This document shows positions 18,021 to 26,376 of a stretch of DNA of 64,000 nt, one piece after another. Within the stretch, counting starts at the first letter, position 1. Each line of letters starts with the position of its first letter. Source of the DNA: Pasteurella sp030783905 (lineage in GTDB: Bacteria > Pseudomonadota > Gammaproteobacteria > Enterobacterales > Pasteurellaceae). Under the pieces are notes generated by a model. It worked only from the letters and a program-made list of their open reading frames with translations. It searched no databases and was not told the DNA's origin. The position numbers were made by a program, and so were the translations under genes. The stretch spans positions 248,001 through 312,000 of the forward strand of contig CP182107.1 in the NCBI GenBank assembly GCA_051122655.1, written 5' to 3'.

Positions 18021-19061
18021 ATGATGCGTTTCATTAAGACATTGAAAAAAACTGCATTAGCGGCAAGTATTGCATCTTTAGCAACGGTGGCAAATGCGAC
18101 GATTGTCACGTCAATTAAACCTTTGGGCTTTATTGCATCATCGATTGCGGATGGAGTAACAGAGACAGACGTATTGGTGCCTGCAGGCGCTTCACCGCAT
18201 GATTACAGTTTAAAACCCTCAGATGTACAAAAATTACAGGGCGCGGAATTGATCTTATGGGTCGGGGAAGATATTGACGCTTTCCTTGATAAAGCATTAC
18301 GTCCAATGCCATTTAAAAAGGTGCTAAGCATTGCTGATTTTGCGGAAATTGGTGGTTTGCTTGAAGGTGAAGCACATGACCACAAGCATGACCATGACCA
18401 CAAGCATGACCACGACCACAAGCATGACCACGACCATGATCATAAGCATGACCACGACCACAAGCATGACCATGATCACAAGCACGAGCATGATCACGAT
18501 CATAAACATGATCATGCACACGAGCATGGACACGATCATGATCACAGTACTAACTGGCATGTGTGGTATTCACCAGAGATAAGTAAAATTGTTGCGACGC
18601 GCTTAGCTGCACGTTTAACGGAAGCCTATCCAGAGAAAAAAGAGAAAATTGCGCAAAATTTAGCAGAATTTAACCGCACTTTAGCGGCACAAAGTGAGAA
18701 AATTAAACAGCAACTCGCACCAGTTAAAGAAAAAGGGTTCTATGTTTTCCATGATGCGTATAGCTATTTCAATAATGCTTATGGCTTAAAACAAACGGGT
18801 TACTTCACGATTAATCCATTGGTTGCACCAGGAGCAAAAACATTAGCGAAAATTAAACAGGAAATTAAAGAACATAAAGTGAATTGCTTATTTGCGGAGC
18901 CACAGTTTACACCGAAAGTAATTGAAAGTTTAAGTAAAGGTACCGGCGTACACGTTGGACGCTTAGATCCAATGGGTGATGCAGTGAAATTAGGGGTTAA
19001 CTCTTATGCGAATTTTCTCCAATACACCGCGGACAGCTATTATTCTTGCTTAAGTAAATAA
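18021..19061 (+). CDS. znuA: Zinc ABC transporter periplasmic binding protein with long His-rich loop
   Basis: The 346-residue binding protein captures Zn(II) in the periplasm for the ZnuBC importer. A signal peptide ending in VANA precedes the mature protein. Zinc ligands expected from the family are His in PHDYSLKPSD near residue 60, His in NWHVWYSPEI near 180, His in FHDAYSYF near 246, and the acidic site near LDPMGDAV at 319. Between the first and second lies an exceptionally long loop of about 57 residues made almost only of His, Asp, Lys and Glu. znuB and znuC are not adjacent. GAAGGAAG is the ribosome-binding site; two ATGs are in tandem at 18021. Confidence 0.95.
   Translation: MMRFIKTLKKTALAASIASLATVANATIVTSIKPLGFIASSIADGVTETDVLVPAGASPHDYSLKPSDVQKLQGAELILWVGEDIDAFLDKALRPMPFKKVLSIADFAEIGGLLEGEAHDHKHDHDHKHDHDHKHDHDHDHKHDHDHKHDHDHKHEHDHDHKHDHAHEHGHDHDHSTNWHVWYSPEISKIVATRLAARLTEAYPEKKEKIAQNLAEFNRTLAAQSEKIKQQLAPVKEKGFYVFHDAYSYFNNAYGLKQTGYFTINPLVAPGAKTLAKIKQEIKEHKVNCLFAEPQFTPKVIESLSKGTGVHVGRLDPMGDAVKLGVNSYANFLQYTADSYYSCLSK
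18375..18545 (+). repeat. In-frame tandem repeat coding the ZnuA His-rich loop
   Basis: About 171 bp of degenerate repeats built from CATGACCACGACCACAAG-like units, coding HDHKHDHD-type peptide, residues 119-175. Units are multiples of 3 bases, so slippage would change loop length without shifting the frame. Long shadow ORFs on other frames here are by-products of the repeat. Confidence 0.9.
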
Positions 19062-19083
19062 TGTGCGGTTGTTTTTCCGTGAA

Positions 19084-19114
19084 AATAAAGGGCTTCAAAC
19101 TGAAGCCCTTTATT
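19084..19114. terminator. Bidirectional terminator between znuA and the acyl-CoA synthetase gene
   Basis: AATAAAGGGCTTCA (19084-19097) pairs perfectly with TGAAGCCCTTTATT (19101-19114), a 14-bp stem with a three-base loop. It serves both convergent genes. Confidence 0.88.
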
Positions 19115-19116
19115 AA

Positions 19117-20937
19117 TTAGTCTTTTTTATGGGTATATTCTTTATACATTGCTTCAATTTGTGCTTTATAGCGCTCCAAAATAACTTTACGACGCAGTTT
19201 TAAGGTTGGCGTAATCTCTTCCATCTTAGTCGTAAATGCTTGGGGCAATAAAGTGAATTTTTTAATTTGCTCAAAGCTTGGTAATTCTTTTTGTAAGTCA
19301 TTAATGCGCTGCTCAAACATCTGAATAATTTCAGAGTGTTTAATTAATTCCAAACGATCATGATATTTGATATTTAATTGCTTGGCGTATTCTTCCAGAC
19401 TATTAAAACAAGGTACAATCAGAGCGGAAACATATTTTTTCGCATCTGCAATGACGGCAATTTGTTCAATAAATTTATCTTTACCTACCTTGGTTTCAAT
19501 ATATTGTGGTGCAATATATTTGCCATTGGAGGTTTTCATGAGTTCTTTGATACGATCCGTAATATACAAATTACCCTGTGCATCAAATTCCCCAGCATCA
19601 CCCGTTTTTAAGAAACCGTCTTCAGTGAAACTCTCTGCTGTTTCTTGTGGTTTTTTATAATAACCTCGCATGACCATCCCGCCACGCACCAAAATTTCAT
19701 TATTTTCACCAATTTTGACTTCTACACCAGGCATCAAGGTACCAATGGAATGGGGCTCGAAATGCCCTTCTTCCCAACAAGATACGGTTGCGGTGGTTTC
19801 TGTCATACCATAACCAAGCTTAACGTTAATACCGATACTGTGGAAAAATAGCCCAATATTGGGTTCTAGCTTAGCACCACCGCAAGGCATCATACGGATG
19901 CGTCCACCGAGCAATTGGCGTAATTTAGATAATACTAACTTATCGGCTAACGTATATTGGTGCCGTAAGATAAAAGGGATAGGGTGTTTTTGTGAAATAA
20001 AATGAAAGCGTTTTTGTCCAACGGAGATGGCCCAATTGAAAATCATGCGACGCAGTAAAGGGGCTTTTTGGACTTTATCCCAAACGGCGGTATAAATTTT
20101 TTCATAAAAACGTGGCACGGCACACATCAGTGTCGGACGAATTTCGCTAAGTGCTTCGCGTACTTTATTGGTATCTTCGAGATAGCAATTGACGGCACCG
20201 CGGTGTAACACATAGGCAACCCAAGCTCGTTCAAAAATATGTGATAAAGGCAAAAAGGAAAGCGAGGTGTCATATTGACTGATGTTTAATGTTGTGAATG
20301 CTTCATCATGCGCTTTCAACTGGTGAGCAAGGTTAGCATAATCAAGCATGACTCCTTTGGGTTCACCAGTCGTTCCAGAAGTATAAATTAAGGTGAATAA
20401 ATCTTTTAATTGCTTTTGGGCAAGGCGTTCTTGAAGTGCTTCTTGTTGTAGTACACTCCCTTCATCCAGAAACGTTTGCCAATTACATGCTTTAGGGTGA
20501 TTTTGTAAGTCCACATTGTCTTTCATCGTGACAATTTTTTGTATTTGTGGACAAGCATCGATGATTTCTAGCGTACAGTTGTACTCTTCTTGATCGCCGA
20601 CAAACAGGATTTTGACATCCGCATTATTAAGAATATATTCGACTTGTTTGGCGGCACTGGTTGCATAGATTGGCACGACAACGGCGCGTACTTGCATTGC
20701 TCCAATATCGGCAATCGTCCAACGTGGCATGTTGTGGGCAAAAATTGCAATTTTATCTTGCACCTCAATATGATTGGCTAAGAGCGCATGAGAAAAGGTG
20801 TCGAGAGATTGTTGCAATTGGTGCCAAGAGATATTTTCCCAACCTGAAGGTGTGCGGTAACGTAGGGCAGTTTCATTTAATAAGAGCTTGGCTTGTTCGC
20901 GGATGCGATTAACAAAGTGTAAGTTCAAATTAGTCAT
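19117..20937 (-). CDS. AMP-dependent long-chain acyl-CoA synthetase (FadD15-like)
   Basis: A 606-residue member of the ANL superfamily that activates fatty acids as acyl-adenylates and then acyl-CoA. The ATP-binding motif YTSGTTGEPKG is near residue 190, LGYGMTETTATVSCW near 380, and the hinge region GDAGEFDAQGNLYITDRIKELMKTSNGKYI near 445-475. The length and motif set fit the long-chain group seen in Haemophilus rather than classical FadD; chain-length preference is not readable. AAGGACACC precedes the ATG. The 245 bp upstream (20938-21182) hold no gene. Confidence 0.88.
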   Translation of the reverse strand: MTNLNLHFVNRIREQAKLLLNETALRYRTPSGWENISWHQLQQSLDTFSHALLANHIEVQDKIAIFAHNMPRWTIADIGAMQVRAVVVPIYATSAAKQVEYILNNADVKILFVGDQEEYNCTLEIIDACPQIQKIVTMKDNVDLQNHPKACNWQTFLDEGSVLQQEALQERLAQKQLKDLFTLIYTSGTTGEPKGVMLDYANLAHQLKAHDEAFTTLNISQYDTSLSFLPLSHIFERAWVAYVLHRGAVNCYLEDTNKVREALSEIRPTLMCAVPRFYEKIYTAVWDKVQKAPLLRRMIFNWAISVGQKRFHFISQKHPIPFILRHQYTLADKLVLSKLRQLLGGRIRMMPCGGAKLEPNIGLFFHSIGINVKLGYGMTETTATVSCWEEGHFEPHSIGTLMPGVEVKIGENNEILVRGGMVMRGYYKKPQETAESFTEDGFLKTGDAGEFDAQGNLYITDRIKELMKTSNGKYIAPQYIETKVGKDKFIEQIAVIADAKKYVSALIVPCFNSLEEYAKQLNIKYHDRLELIKHSEIIQMFEQRINDLQKELPSFEQIKKFTLLPQAFTTKMEEITPTLKLRRKVILERYKAQIEAMYKEYTHKKD

Positions 20938-21182
20938 GGTGTCCTTGATTGATTATAGTTTAATGTGACCGCCTTAGCTTACACTTGTTAGCTAAAATAA
21001 ACTAGTTATTTTTATCGAAATTTTATCAAAAATTCATTGATGCTTAGAGTAATTTGAAAGATGTCATTTGGAGTGAAAATAAAGAGAAGATTTTGCATTT
21101 TTGCACTGTATAGTATAGGATGAAGAGGAGTTCTTATGTCGAGAACTTATTTTAAGTCATATAGAAAAACAGGAGCTTAATA

Positions 21183-21314
21183 ATGAAAAAAATCATTGCT
21201 ATTTTCTTATCTGCAATATTTGCTTTCGCTTTAACAGCTTGTGAAACCACAAAAGGTGTAGGTAAAGATATTCAAAACGCAGGTGAAAAACTAGATCAAG
21301 CTATAAGTAAATAG
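21183..21314 (+). CDS. Entericidin-like small lipoprotein
   Basis: A 43-residue protein, MKKIIAIFLSAIFAFALTAC then a short tail with GVGKDIQNAGEKLDQA. LTAC is a lipobox, and the GxGKDxxxxGxxLxxA tail is the entericidin A/B signature. Entericidins are tiny membrane lipoproteins; in E. coli they form a stress-linked pair, but the role here is unknown. AGGAGCTTAATA lies upstream of the ATG. It stands alone between two terminators, with no second entericidin gene nearby. Easy to miss because of its size. Confidence 0.85.
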   Translation: MKKIIAIFLSAIFAFALTACETTKGVGKDIQNAGEKLDQAISK

Positions 21315-21387
21315 TGACTAGTTGTGTAGACTAAATCGATCATAAGTTAAATACGCAAAAAAGTATTTAATGTGATCATCAGAATTA

Positions 21388-21424
21388 AAAAAGTTGGGTT
21401 TCTATAAAATCCAGCTTTTTATTT
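21388..21424 (+). terminator. Probable terminator after the entericidin-like gene
   Basis: AAAAAGTTGG (21388-21397) pairs with CCAGCTTTTT (21411-21420), with one G-U pair, followed by ATTTTT. About 75 bp past the stop. Confidence 0.5.
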
Positions 21425-21442
21425 TTATTCGTAGTAAAAAAG

Positions 21443-21475
21443 AAGCCTCTTGTGAGAACAAGAGGCTTAGGTTTT
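21443..21475 (-). terminator. Terminator after gapA
   Basis: AAGCCTCTTGT (21443-21453) pairs perfectly with ACAAGAGGCTT (21458-21468), with T-runs on both strands. It lies 20 bp past the gapA stop and could also stop plus-strand transcription. Confidence 0.88.
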
Positions 21476-21488
21476 TTTAGGTGAGCAA

Positions 21489-22493
21489 TTAACCTTTGTA
21501 ATTATAAACGTGTGCTACTAAGTCTAATACTTTATTTGAGTAGCCAGTTTCGTTGTCATACCAAGACACTAATTTCACGAACGTATCAGTTAATGCGATA
21601 CCTGCTGCTGCATCAAAGATAGAGGTTAATTCACAACCGTTGAAGTCTGTAGAAACTACTGCATCTTCAGTGTAACCTAACACACCTTTCATTTCGTTTT
21701 CTGAAGCACGTTTGATTTCTGCACAGATTTCAGCATAAGTTGCTGGTTTTTCTAAGTTAACAGTTAAGTCAACAACAGACACGTTTGGTGTAGGAACACG
21801 GAAAGCCATTCCCGTTAATTTACCATTTAAGGCAGGAATTACTTTACCTACTGCTTTCGCTGCACCTGTTGATGATGGGATGATATTTTGTGCCGCACCA
21901 CGACCACCGCGCCAGTCTTTTAATGATGGACCATCAACAGTTTTTTGTGTTGCAGTTGTTGCGTGAACTGTTGTCATTAAACCATCTTTAATACCGAATT
22001 TGTCATTGATGACTTTCGCTAATGGTGCTAAGCAGTTCGTTGTACAAGAAGCGTTAGATACGATATCTTGACCTGCATAAGAATCAAAGTTTACACCACT
22101 TACAAACATTGGTGTTGCATCTTTAGATGGACCCGTTAAGACAACTTTTTTCGCACCCGCAGTGATGTGTTTACGTGCAGTTGCATCATCTAAGAACAAA
22201 CCAGTCGCTTCAACAGCAACTTCCACACCGATTTCGTTCCATTTTAAGTTAGCTGGATCACGCTCAGCAGTCACACGGATAGTTTTACCGTTTACCACTA
22301 AGTTGCCATCTTTTACTTCTACAGTACCATCGAAACGACCATGAGTTGAATCGTATTTAAGCATGTAAGCCATATATTCAACGTCGATTAAGTCGTTGAT
22401 ACCGACTACTTCAATGTCATCACGATGTTGTGCAGCACGAAATACGATACGACCGATACGGCCAAAGCCGTTGATACCAATTTTAATTGCCAT
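21489..22493 (-). CDS. gapA: Glyceraldehyde-3-phosphate dehydrogenase
   Basis: A 334-residue NAD-dependent enzyme of glycolysis. KIGINGFGRIGRIVFRAA is the NAD-binding Rossmann start, SNASCTTNCLAPLAK near residue 147 contains the active-site Cys, and TGAAKAVGKVIPALNGKLTG near 210 is conserved. SWYDNETGYSNKVLDL closes the catalytic domain. Codon use is strongly biased (for example GTT/GTA, ACT), as expected for a highly expressed gene. Single-gene unit with a strong terminator; a CRP/FNR-type dyad lies 150 bp upstream. Confidence 0.98.
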   Translation of the reverse strand: MAIKIGINGFGRIGRIVFRAAQHRDDIEVVGINDLIDVEYMAYMLKYDSTHGRFDGTVEVKDGNLVVNGKTIRVTAERDPANLKWNEIGVEVAVEATGLFLDDATARKHITAGAKKVVLTGPSKDATPMFVSGVNFDSYAGQDIVSNASCTTNCLAPLAKVINDKFGIKDGLMTTVHATTATQKTVDGPSLKDWRGGRGAAQNIIPSSTGAAKAVGKVIPALNGKLTGMAFRVPTPNVSVVDLTVNLEKPATYAEICAEIKRASENEMKGVLGYTEDAVVSTDFNGCELTSIFDAAAGIALTDTFVKLVSWYDNETGYSNKVLDLVAHVYNYKG

Positions 22494-22645
22494 AAGATTT
22501 TCACCTATATTTAAAGTTAAACAAAACGGTTACAGAGAACAAAAATGGCGTGTTTCATTTTTGTTTTTGTCGCAAAGGATTATAGCACGGTTTTTTTTCA
22601 GTTGTGAAACCAGACGACAGGGAAAACAATAGCAGATAAACTTTT

Positions 22646-22661
22646 TGTGATCTATGTCAAA
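22646..22661. promoter_or_regulatory. CRP/FNR-type dyad between gapA and msrB
   Basis: TGTGATCTATGTCAAA fits TGTGA-N6-TCACA at nine of ten positions. It lies in the divergent 247-bp gap, 80 bp upstream of msrB and 153 bp upstream of gapA. The pattern is nearly the same as the site upstream of nrdD at 5849-5864. Confidence 0.4.
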
Positions 22662-22740
22662 ATAATAAAATATCGGGCTTGTGTAATTTTTTTCTATTTT
22701 TTAAAACAGAGAATGTGCTCGTTTTTTATGAGGAAATAAC

Positions 22741-23133
22741 ATGAAAAAAAGAGAAGAAATGACGGATATTCAGGTGCATGTTTGCTTAAATCAGGGCACT
22801 GAATATCCATTCTCGGGCAAATTATTCGATCAACAAAAGAAAGGGCTATACCGTTGTGTGGTATGTCATTCTCCGTTATTTGTATCTGATACAAAATTTG
22901 ATGCGGGATGTGGCTGGCCCAGTTTTTTTGAAGCCATTTCACCTGAAGCCATACGTTATTTGGATGATTATAAATTATCACACCCACGCGTTGAGATTCG
23001 TTGTGGGCAATGTGATTCACATTTGGGTCATCTATTTCAAGATGGTCCTCCGCCAACAGGATTACGTTATTGTGTGAATTCAGTTTCTATGGCATTTGAA
23101 GACGTTGAAAGTGGCGAGATAATCGAAGGCTAA
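22741..23133 (+). CDS. msrB: Peptide methionine-R-sulfoxide reductase
   Basis: A 130-residue MsrB-type enzyme that repairs oxidised methionine (R form). Two CxxC pairs, CVVC near 39 and CGQC near 87, form the structural zinc site. The active-site Cys is in RYCVNSVSM near 113, and GWPSFFEA near 56 binds substrate. The protein is of normal length for a single-domain cytoplasmic MsrB, without fusion to MsrA. GAGGAAATAAC is the ribosome-binding region. Confidence 0.95.
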   Translation: MKKREEMTDIQVHVCLNQGTEYPFSGKLFDQQKKGLYRCVVCHSPLFVSDTKFDAGCGWPSFFEAISPEAIRYLDDYKLSHPRVEIRCGQCDSHLGHLFQDGPPPTGLRYCVNSVSMAFEDVESGEIIEG

Positions 23134-23229
23134 ATTTTTAAAAATACAACACACTTTTTCATTTTTAGCTGATTTTTAGTGGATTTATCGGCATAATAAT
23201 CGGTATCATTCATTATAAAGGAAGACGTT

Positions 23230-23856
23230 ATGGCACAAGGTCATTTATATATTCTTTCAGCACCGAGTGGCGCGGGAAAGTCCTCATTAATTTCAGCACT
23301 ATTAAATCAACCACAACACCATAACATGATGGTATCAGTTTCGCATACCACCCGATCGCCGCGTCCAGGTGAGCAAGAGGGGGTGCATTATTATTTTGTG
23401 TCAGTGGAAACTTTCGAGTCATTAATTAAACAAGATTTATTTTTGGAGTACGCAAAAGTATTTGGTGGCAATTATTATGGTACATCCTTACCCGCTATCG
23501 AAGAAAATTTAGCTAAAGGGATCGATGTGTTTCTCGATATTGATTGGCAAGGTGCACAGCAAATTCGCCAAAAGCTTCCTAATGTAAAAAGTATTTTTAT
23601 TTTGCCGCCTTCTTTAACAGAATTAGAGCGTCGTTTGATTGGACGTGGGCAAGATAGTGCAGAAGTGATTGCCGCACGTATGTCGAAAGCAATCGATGAA
23701 ATATCCCATTATAATGAATACGATTATGTGATTGTCAATGATGACTTTGAACAAGCCTTAGCTGACTTTCAAGCCATTTTAAGAGCCGAGCGTTTAACGT
23801 TAACGCATCAGCAAAAGCAAAATCAGGCATTGATTGAACAATTGCTAGCAAAATAG
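23230..23856 (+). CDS. gmk: Guanylate kinase
   Basis: A 208-residue enzyme converting GMP to GDP with ATP. SAPSGAGKSSLISALL at residue 10 is the P-loop; HTTRSPRPGEQEGVHYYFV near 38 binds GMP; DIDWQGAQQIRQ near 98 is the conserved acidic loop. Length equals E. coli Gmk (207). AAAGGAAGACGTT is the ribosome-binding region. First of the gmk-rpoZ-spoT-recG run, as in enterobacteria. Confidence 0.97.
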   Translation: MAQGHLYILSAPSGAGKSSLISALLNQPQHHNMMVSVSHTTRSPRPGEQEGVHYYFVSVETFESLIKQDLFLEYAKVFGGNYYGTSLPAIEENLAKGIDVFLDIDWQGAQQIRQKLPNVKSIFILPPSLTELERRLIGRGQDSAEVIAARMSKAIDEISHYNEYDYVIVNDDFEQALADFQAILRAERLTLTHQQKQNQALIEQLLAK

Positions 23857-23922
23857 GGCACTCTTTAGTATCATATGCCCCCTTTTTAACATTTTTTTGA
23901 CTAATAAGAGATGGAGTAATAT

Positions 23923-24192
23923 ATGGCTCGAGTCACAGTACAAGGTGCGGTAGAAAAGATTGGTAACCGTTTCGACTTAATTTTAACCGCAGCACGTCGC
24001 GCAAGACAATTACAGTTACATATTCGTGAACCTTTGGTACCAGAGGACAACGATAAACCCACAGTGATTGCGTTACGTGAAATTGAGAAAGGGTTAATTA
24101 ATAACGAGATTATGAACGCCCAAGAACGCTATGATGCGCTAGAAAAAGAAAACGCGGAATTACACGCAGTGTCTTTATTATCTAATCAGTAA
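23923..24192 (+). CDS. rpoZ: RNA polymerase omega subunit
   Basis: An 89-residue subunit that helps assemble beta-prime into RNA polymerase and forms part of a ppGpp-binding site in E. coli. MARVTVQGAVEKIGNRFDLIL and RRARQL are near identical to E. coli RpoZ. It lies 66 bp after gmk and 60 bp before spoT, so a ppGpp target and the ppGpp hydrolase are neighbours, as in E. coli. Confidence 0.97.
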   Translation: MARVTVQGAVEKIGNRFDLILTAARRARQLQLHIREPLVPEDNDKPTVIALREIEKGLINNEIMNAQERYDALEKENAELHAVSLLSNQ

Positions 24193-24252
24193 AAGTACGG
24201 TCATTTTATACGACGTTTTCAGAAAATCACATTGAACTAAGTTAGGTGCCCC

Positions 24253-26376
24253 TTGTATCTTTTTGAAAGTCTAAATCGCATTATTGAGGCGTATTTACCG
24301 CCAGAACAGATAGAACTTGTTAAACGTGCGTATATTATTGCTCGTGATGCGCATGAGGGGCAATCTCGTTCGAGTGGTGAACCTTATATCACTCATCCTG
24401 TAGCGGTAGCATCAATTATTGCCGAAATGCGTTTGGATCACGAAGCCGTGATGGCCGCATTGTTACATGATGTCATTGAGGATACGCCGTATACAGAAGA
24501 ACAATTGAAAGCAGAATTTGGTGCCAGTGTGGCAGAAATTGTGGAAGGGGTATCAAAACTTGATAAATTGAAATTCCGTACTCGCAAAGAAGCCGCTGCT
24601 GAAAACTTCCGCAAAATGATTCTCGCCATGACACGGGATATTCGAGTCGTATTGATTAAGCTGGCGGATAGAACGCATAACATGCGTACCCTTGGTTCAT
24701 TACGACCAGATAAACGTCGTCGTATTGCCAAAGAAACGCTAGAAATTTACAGCCCACTGGCGCATCGCTTAGGTATTGAGCATATTAAAAATGAGCTTGA
24801 AGATCTTGGCTTTGAGGCGATGCATCCACAGCGCTATGCAGTGTTACAAAAAGTCGTACAAGTCGCGCGTGGGAACCGTAAAGATATGATTCAGCGGATT
24901 ACCAATGAAATTAAAGGGCGTTTAGAAGATGTCGGGATTCAAGCACGTGTTTTTGGGCGAGAAAAACATCTTTACGCCATTTATCAGAAAATGAAACTGA
25001 AAGATCAACAGTTTCATTCCATCATGGATATCTATGCGTTCCGTGCGGTGGTAAAAGACATCGATACGTGCTACCGCGTGTTAGGACAAATGCACGGGTT
25101 GTATAAACCACGACCGGGTCGAGTGAAAGATTATATTGCAGTACCCAAAGCCAATGGTTATCAATCGTTACACACCTCTATGATTGGTCCACATGGTGTG
25201 CCTGTTGAAGTCCAAATTCGTACGGAAGAAATGGATCAAATGGCTGAAATGGGCGTGGCAGCGCATTGGGCCTATAAAGAGGGGGGTAAAAATGATAGTA
25301 CAACAGTACAAATTCGCGCACAACGTTGGCTACAAAGCCTAATTGAATTACAACAAAGTGTCGGAAATTCTTTTGAATTTATTGAAAGCGTCAAATCTGA
25401 GTTTTTCCCGAAAGAAATTTATGTTTTCACACCAAAAGGACGAATTGTTGAATTACCTGTTGGTGCCACCCCCGTGGACTTTGCTTATGCGGTGCATACG
25501 GATATTGGTCATTGTTGCATTGCAGCCAATGTTGATCGTAAATCCTATCCTTTATCACAAGCCTTAACCTCTGGGCAAACCGTGGATATTATTACCTTAC
25601 CAAACTCCCAACCAAGTGCAGGTTGGTTAAATTTTGTGGTTACCGCAAAAGCTCGAACCAATATTCGCAGTTTCCTTAAGAACTTACGTGGTGGTGAGGC
25701 AATTACATTAGGTAAACGCCAGTTAACACGTGCACTGGCACCGACAAAATTAGAGGACCTAGATAAAGATAGGGTACAAAATTTATTGACTGAGCTGAAA
25801 TTAGCTACATTTGACGATTTATTAATGGAAATTGGCTTGGGTAATCAAATGAGTGCAGTCATTGCTTATCGTCTATTGGGCGAAGCGATTGAAATTGATA
25901 CGGATGGTGATCTGACAAACAATAAAGCGAATTTTGAAATTAAAAGTGCGGGTGGATTACTTACTACTTTTGCCCAATGCTGTCATCCCATTCCAGGTGA
26001 TCCTATTGTTGCTTATACGAGCTCCGGTAAAGGTTTGGTGATTCACCATGAGTGTTGCTCAAATATCAGAAATTGGAAAGAAAACCCAGAACATTATATG
26101 CCAGTAGAATGGGAACAAAGCGATAATATGATCGACTTCGAGGCAGAGCTGCGCATTGAACTCATCAACCAACAGGGTGCTTTACCAAATTTAACCACAT
26201 TAATTTCTTCTTTAGAAAGCAATATTCAAAGTATTTGGACAGAAGAGCAGGAAGGGCGTTTATATCAAATCGTTGTGTTATTAACGGTAAAAGACACTAA
26301 GCATTTAGCTAATATTATTCGTAAAATCAAAGCACTGCCAGGTTTTGTTAATATTGAACGTAATATCAATCAATGA
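24253..26376 (+). CDS. spoT: Bifunctional (p)ppGpp synthase/hydrolase
   Basis: A 707-residue stringent-response enzyme. Domains in order: HD hydrolase at about 20-200 (ALLHDVIEDT near 72 holds the HD pair), synthetase at about 230-360 (GRVKDYIAVPKANGYQSLHT), TGS at about 390-450 (EIYVFTPKGRIVELP), and a C-terminal ACT domain. The start codon is TTG at 24253: the reading begins with MYLFESLN exactly as in E. coli SpoT, and no ATG fits. The HD motif is intact, so hydrolysis is expected. It overlaps recG by four bases; trmH, which sits here in E. coli, is absent. Confidence 0.96.
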   Translation: MYLFESLNRIIEAYLPPEQIELVKRAYIIARDAHEGQSRSSGEPYITHPVAVASIIAEMRLDHEAVMAALLHDVIEDTPYTEEQLKAEFGASVAEIVEGVSKLDKLKFRTRKEAAAENFRKMILAMTRDIRVVLIKLADRTHNMRTLGSLRPDKRRRIAKETLEIYSPLAHRLGIEHIKNELEDLGFEAMHPQRYAVLQKVVQVARGNRKDMIQRITNEIKGRLEDVGIQARVFGREKHLYAIYQKMKLKDQQFHSIMDIYAFRAVVKDIDTCYRVLGQMHGLYKPRPGRVKDYIAVPKANGYQSLHTSMIGPHGVPVEVQIRTEEMDQMAEMGVAAHWAYKEGGKNDSTTVQIRAQRWLQSLIELQQSVGNSFEFIESVKSEFFPKEIYVFTPKGRIVELPVGATPVDFAYAVHTDIGHCCIAANVDRKSYPLSQALTSGQTVDIITLPNSQPSAGWLNFVVTAKARTNIRSFLKNLRGGEAITLGKRQLTRALAPTKLEDLDKDRVQNLLTELKLATFDDLLMEIGLGNQMSAVIAYRLLGEAIEIDTDGDLTNNKANFEIKSAGGLLTTFAQCCHPIPGDPIVAYTSSGKGLVIHHECCSNIRNWKENPEHYMPVEWEQSDNMIDFEAELRIELINQQGALPNLTTLISSLESNIQSIWTEEQEGRLYQIVVLLTVKDTKHLANIIRKIKALPGFVNIERNINQ

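Noticed and set aside
18313..18582. Open frames on other frames and strand over the znuA His loop
   Set aside because: They are shadows of the low-complexity repeat and would encode repeats of two or three residues; znuA has clear family support.
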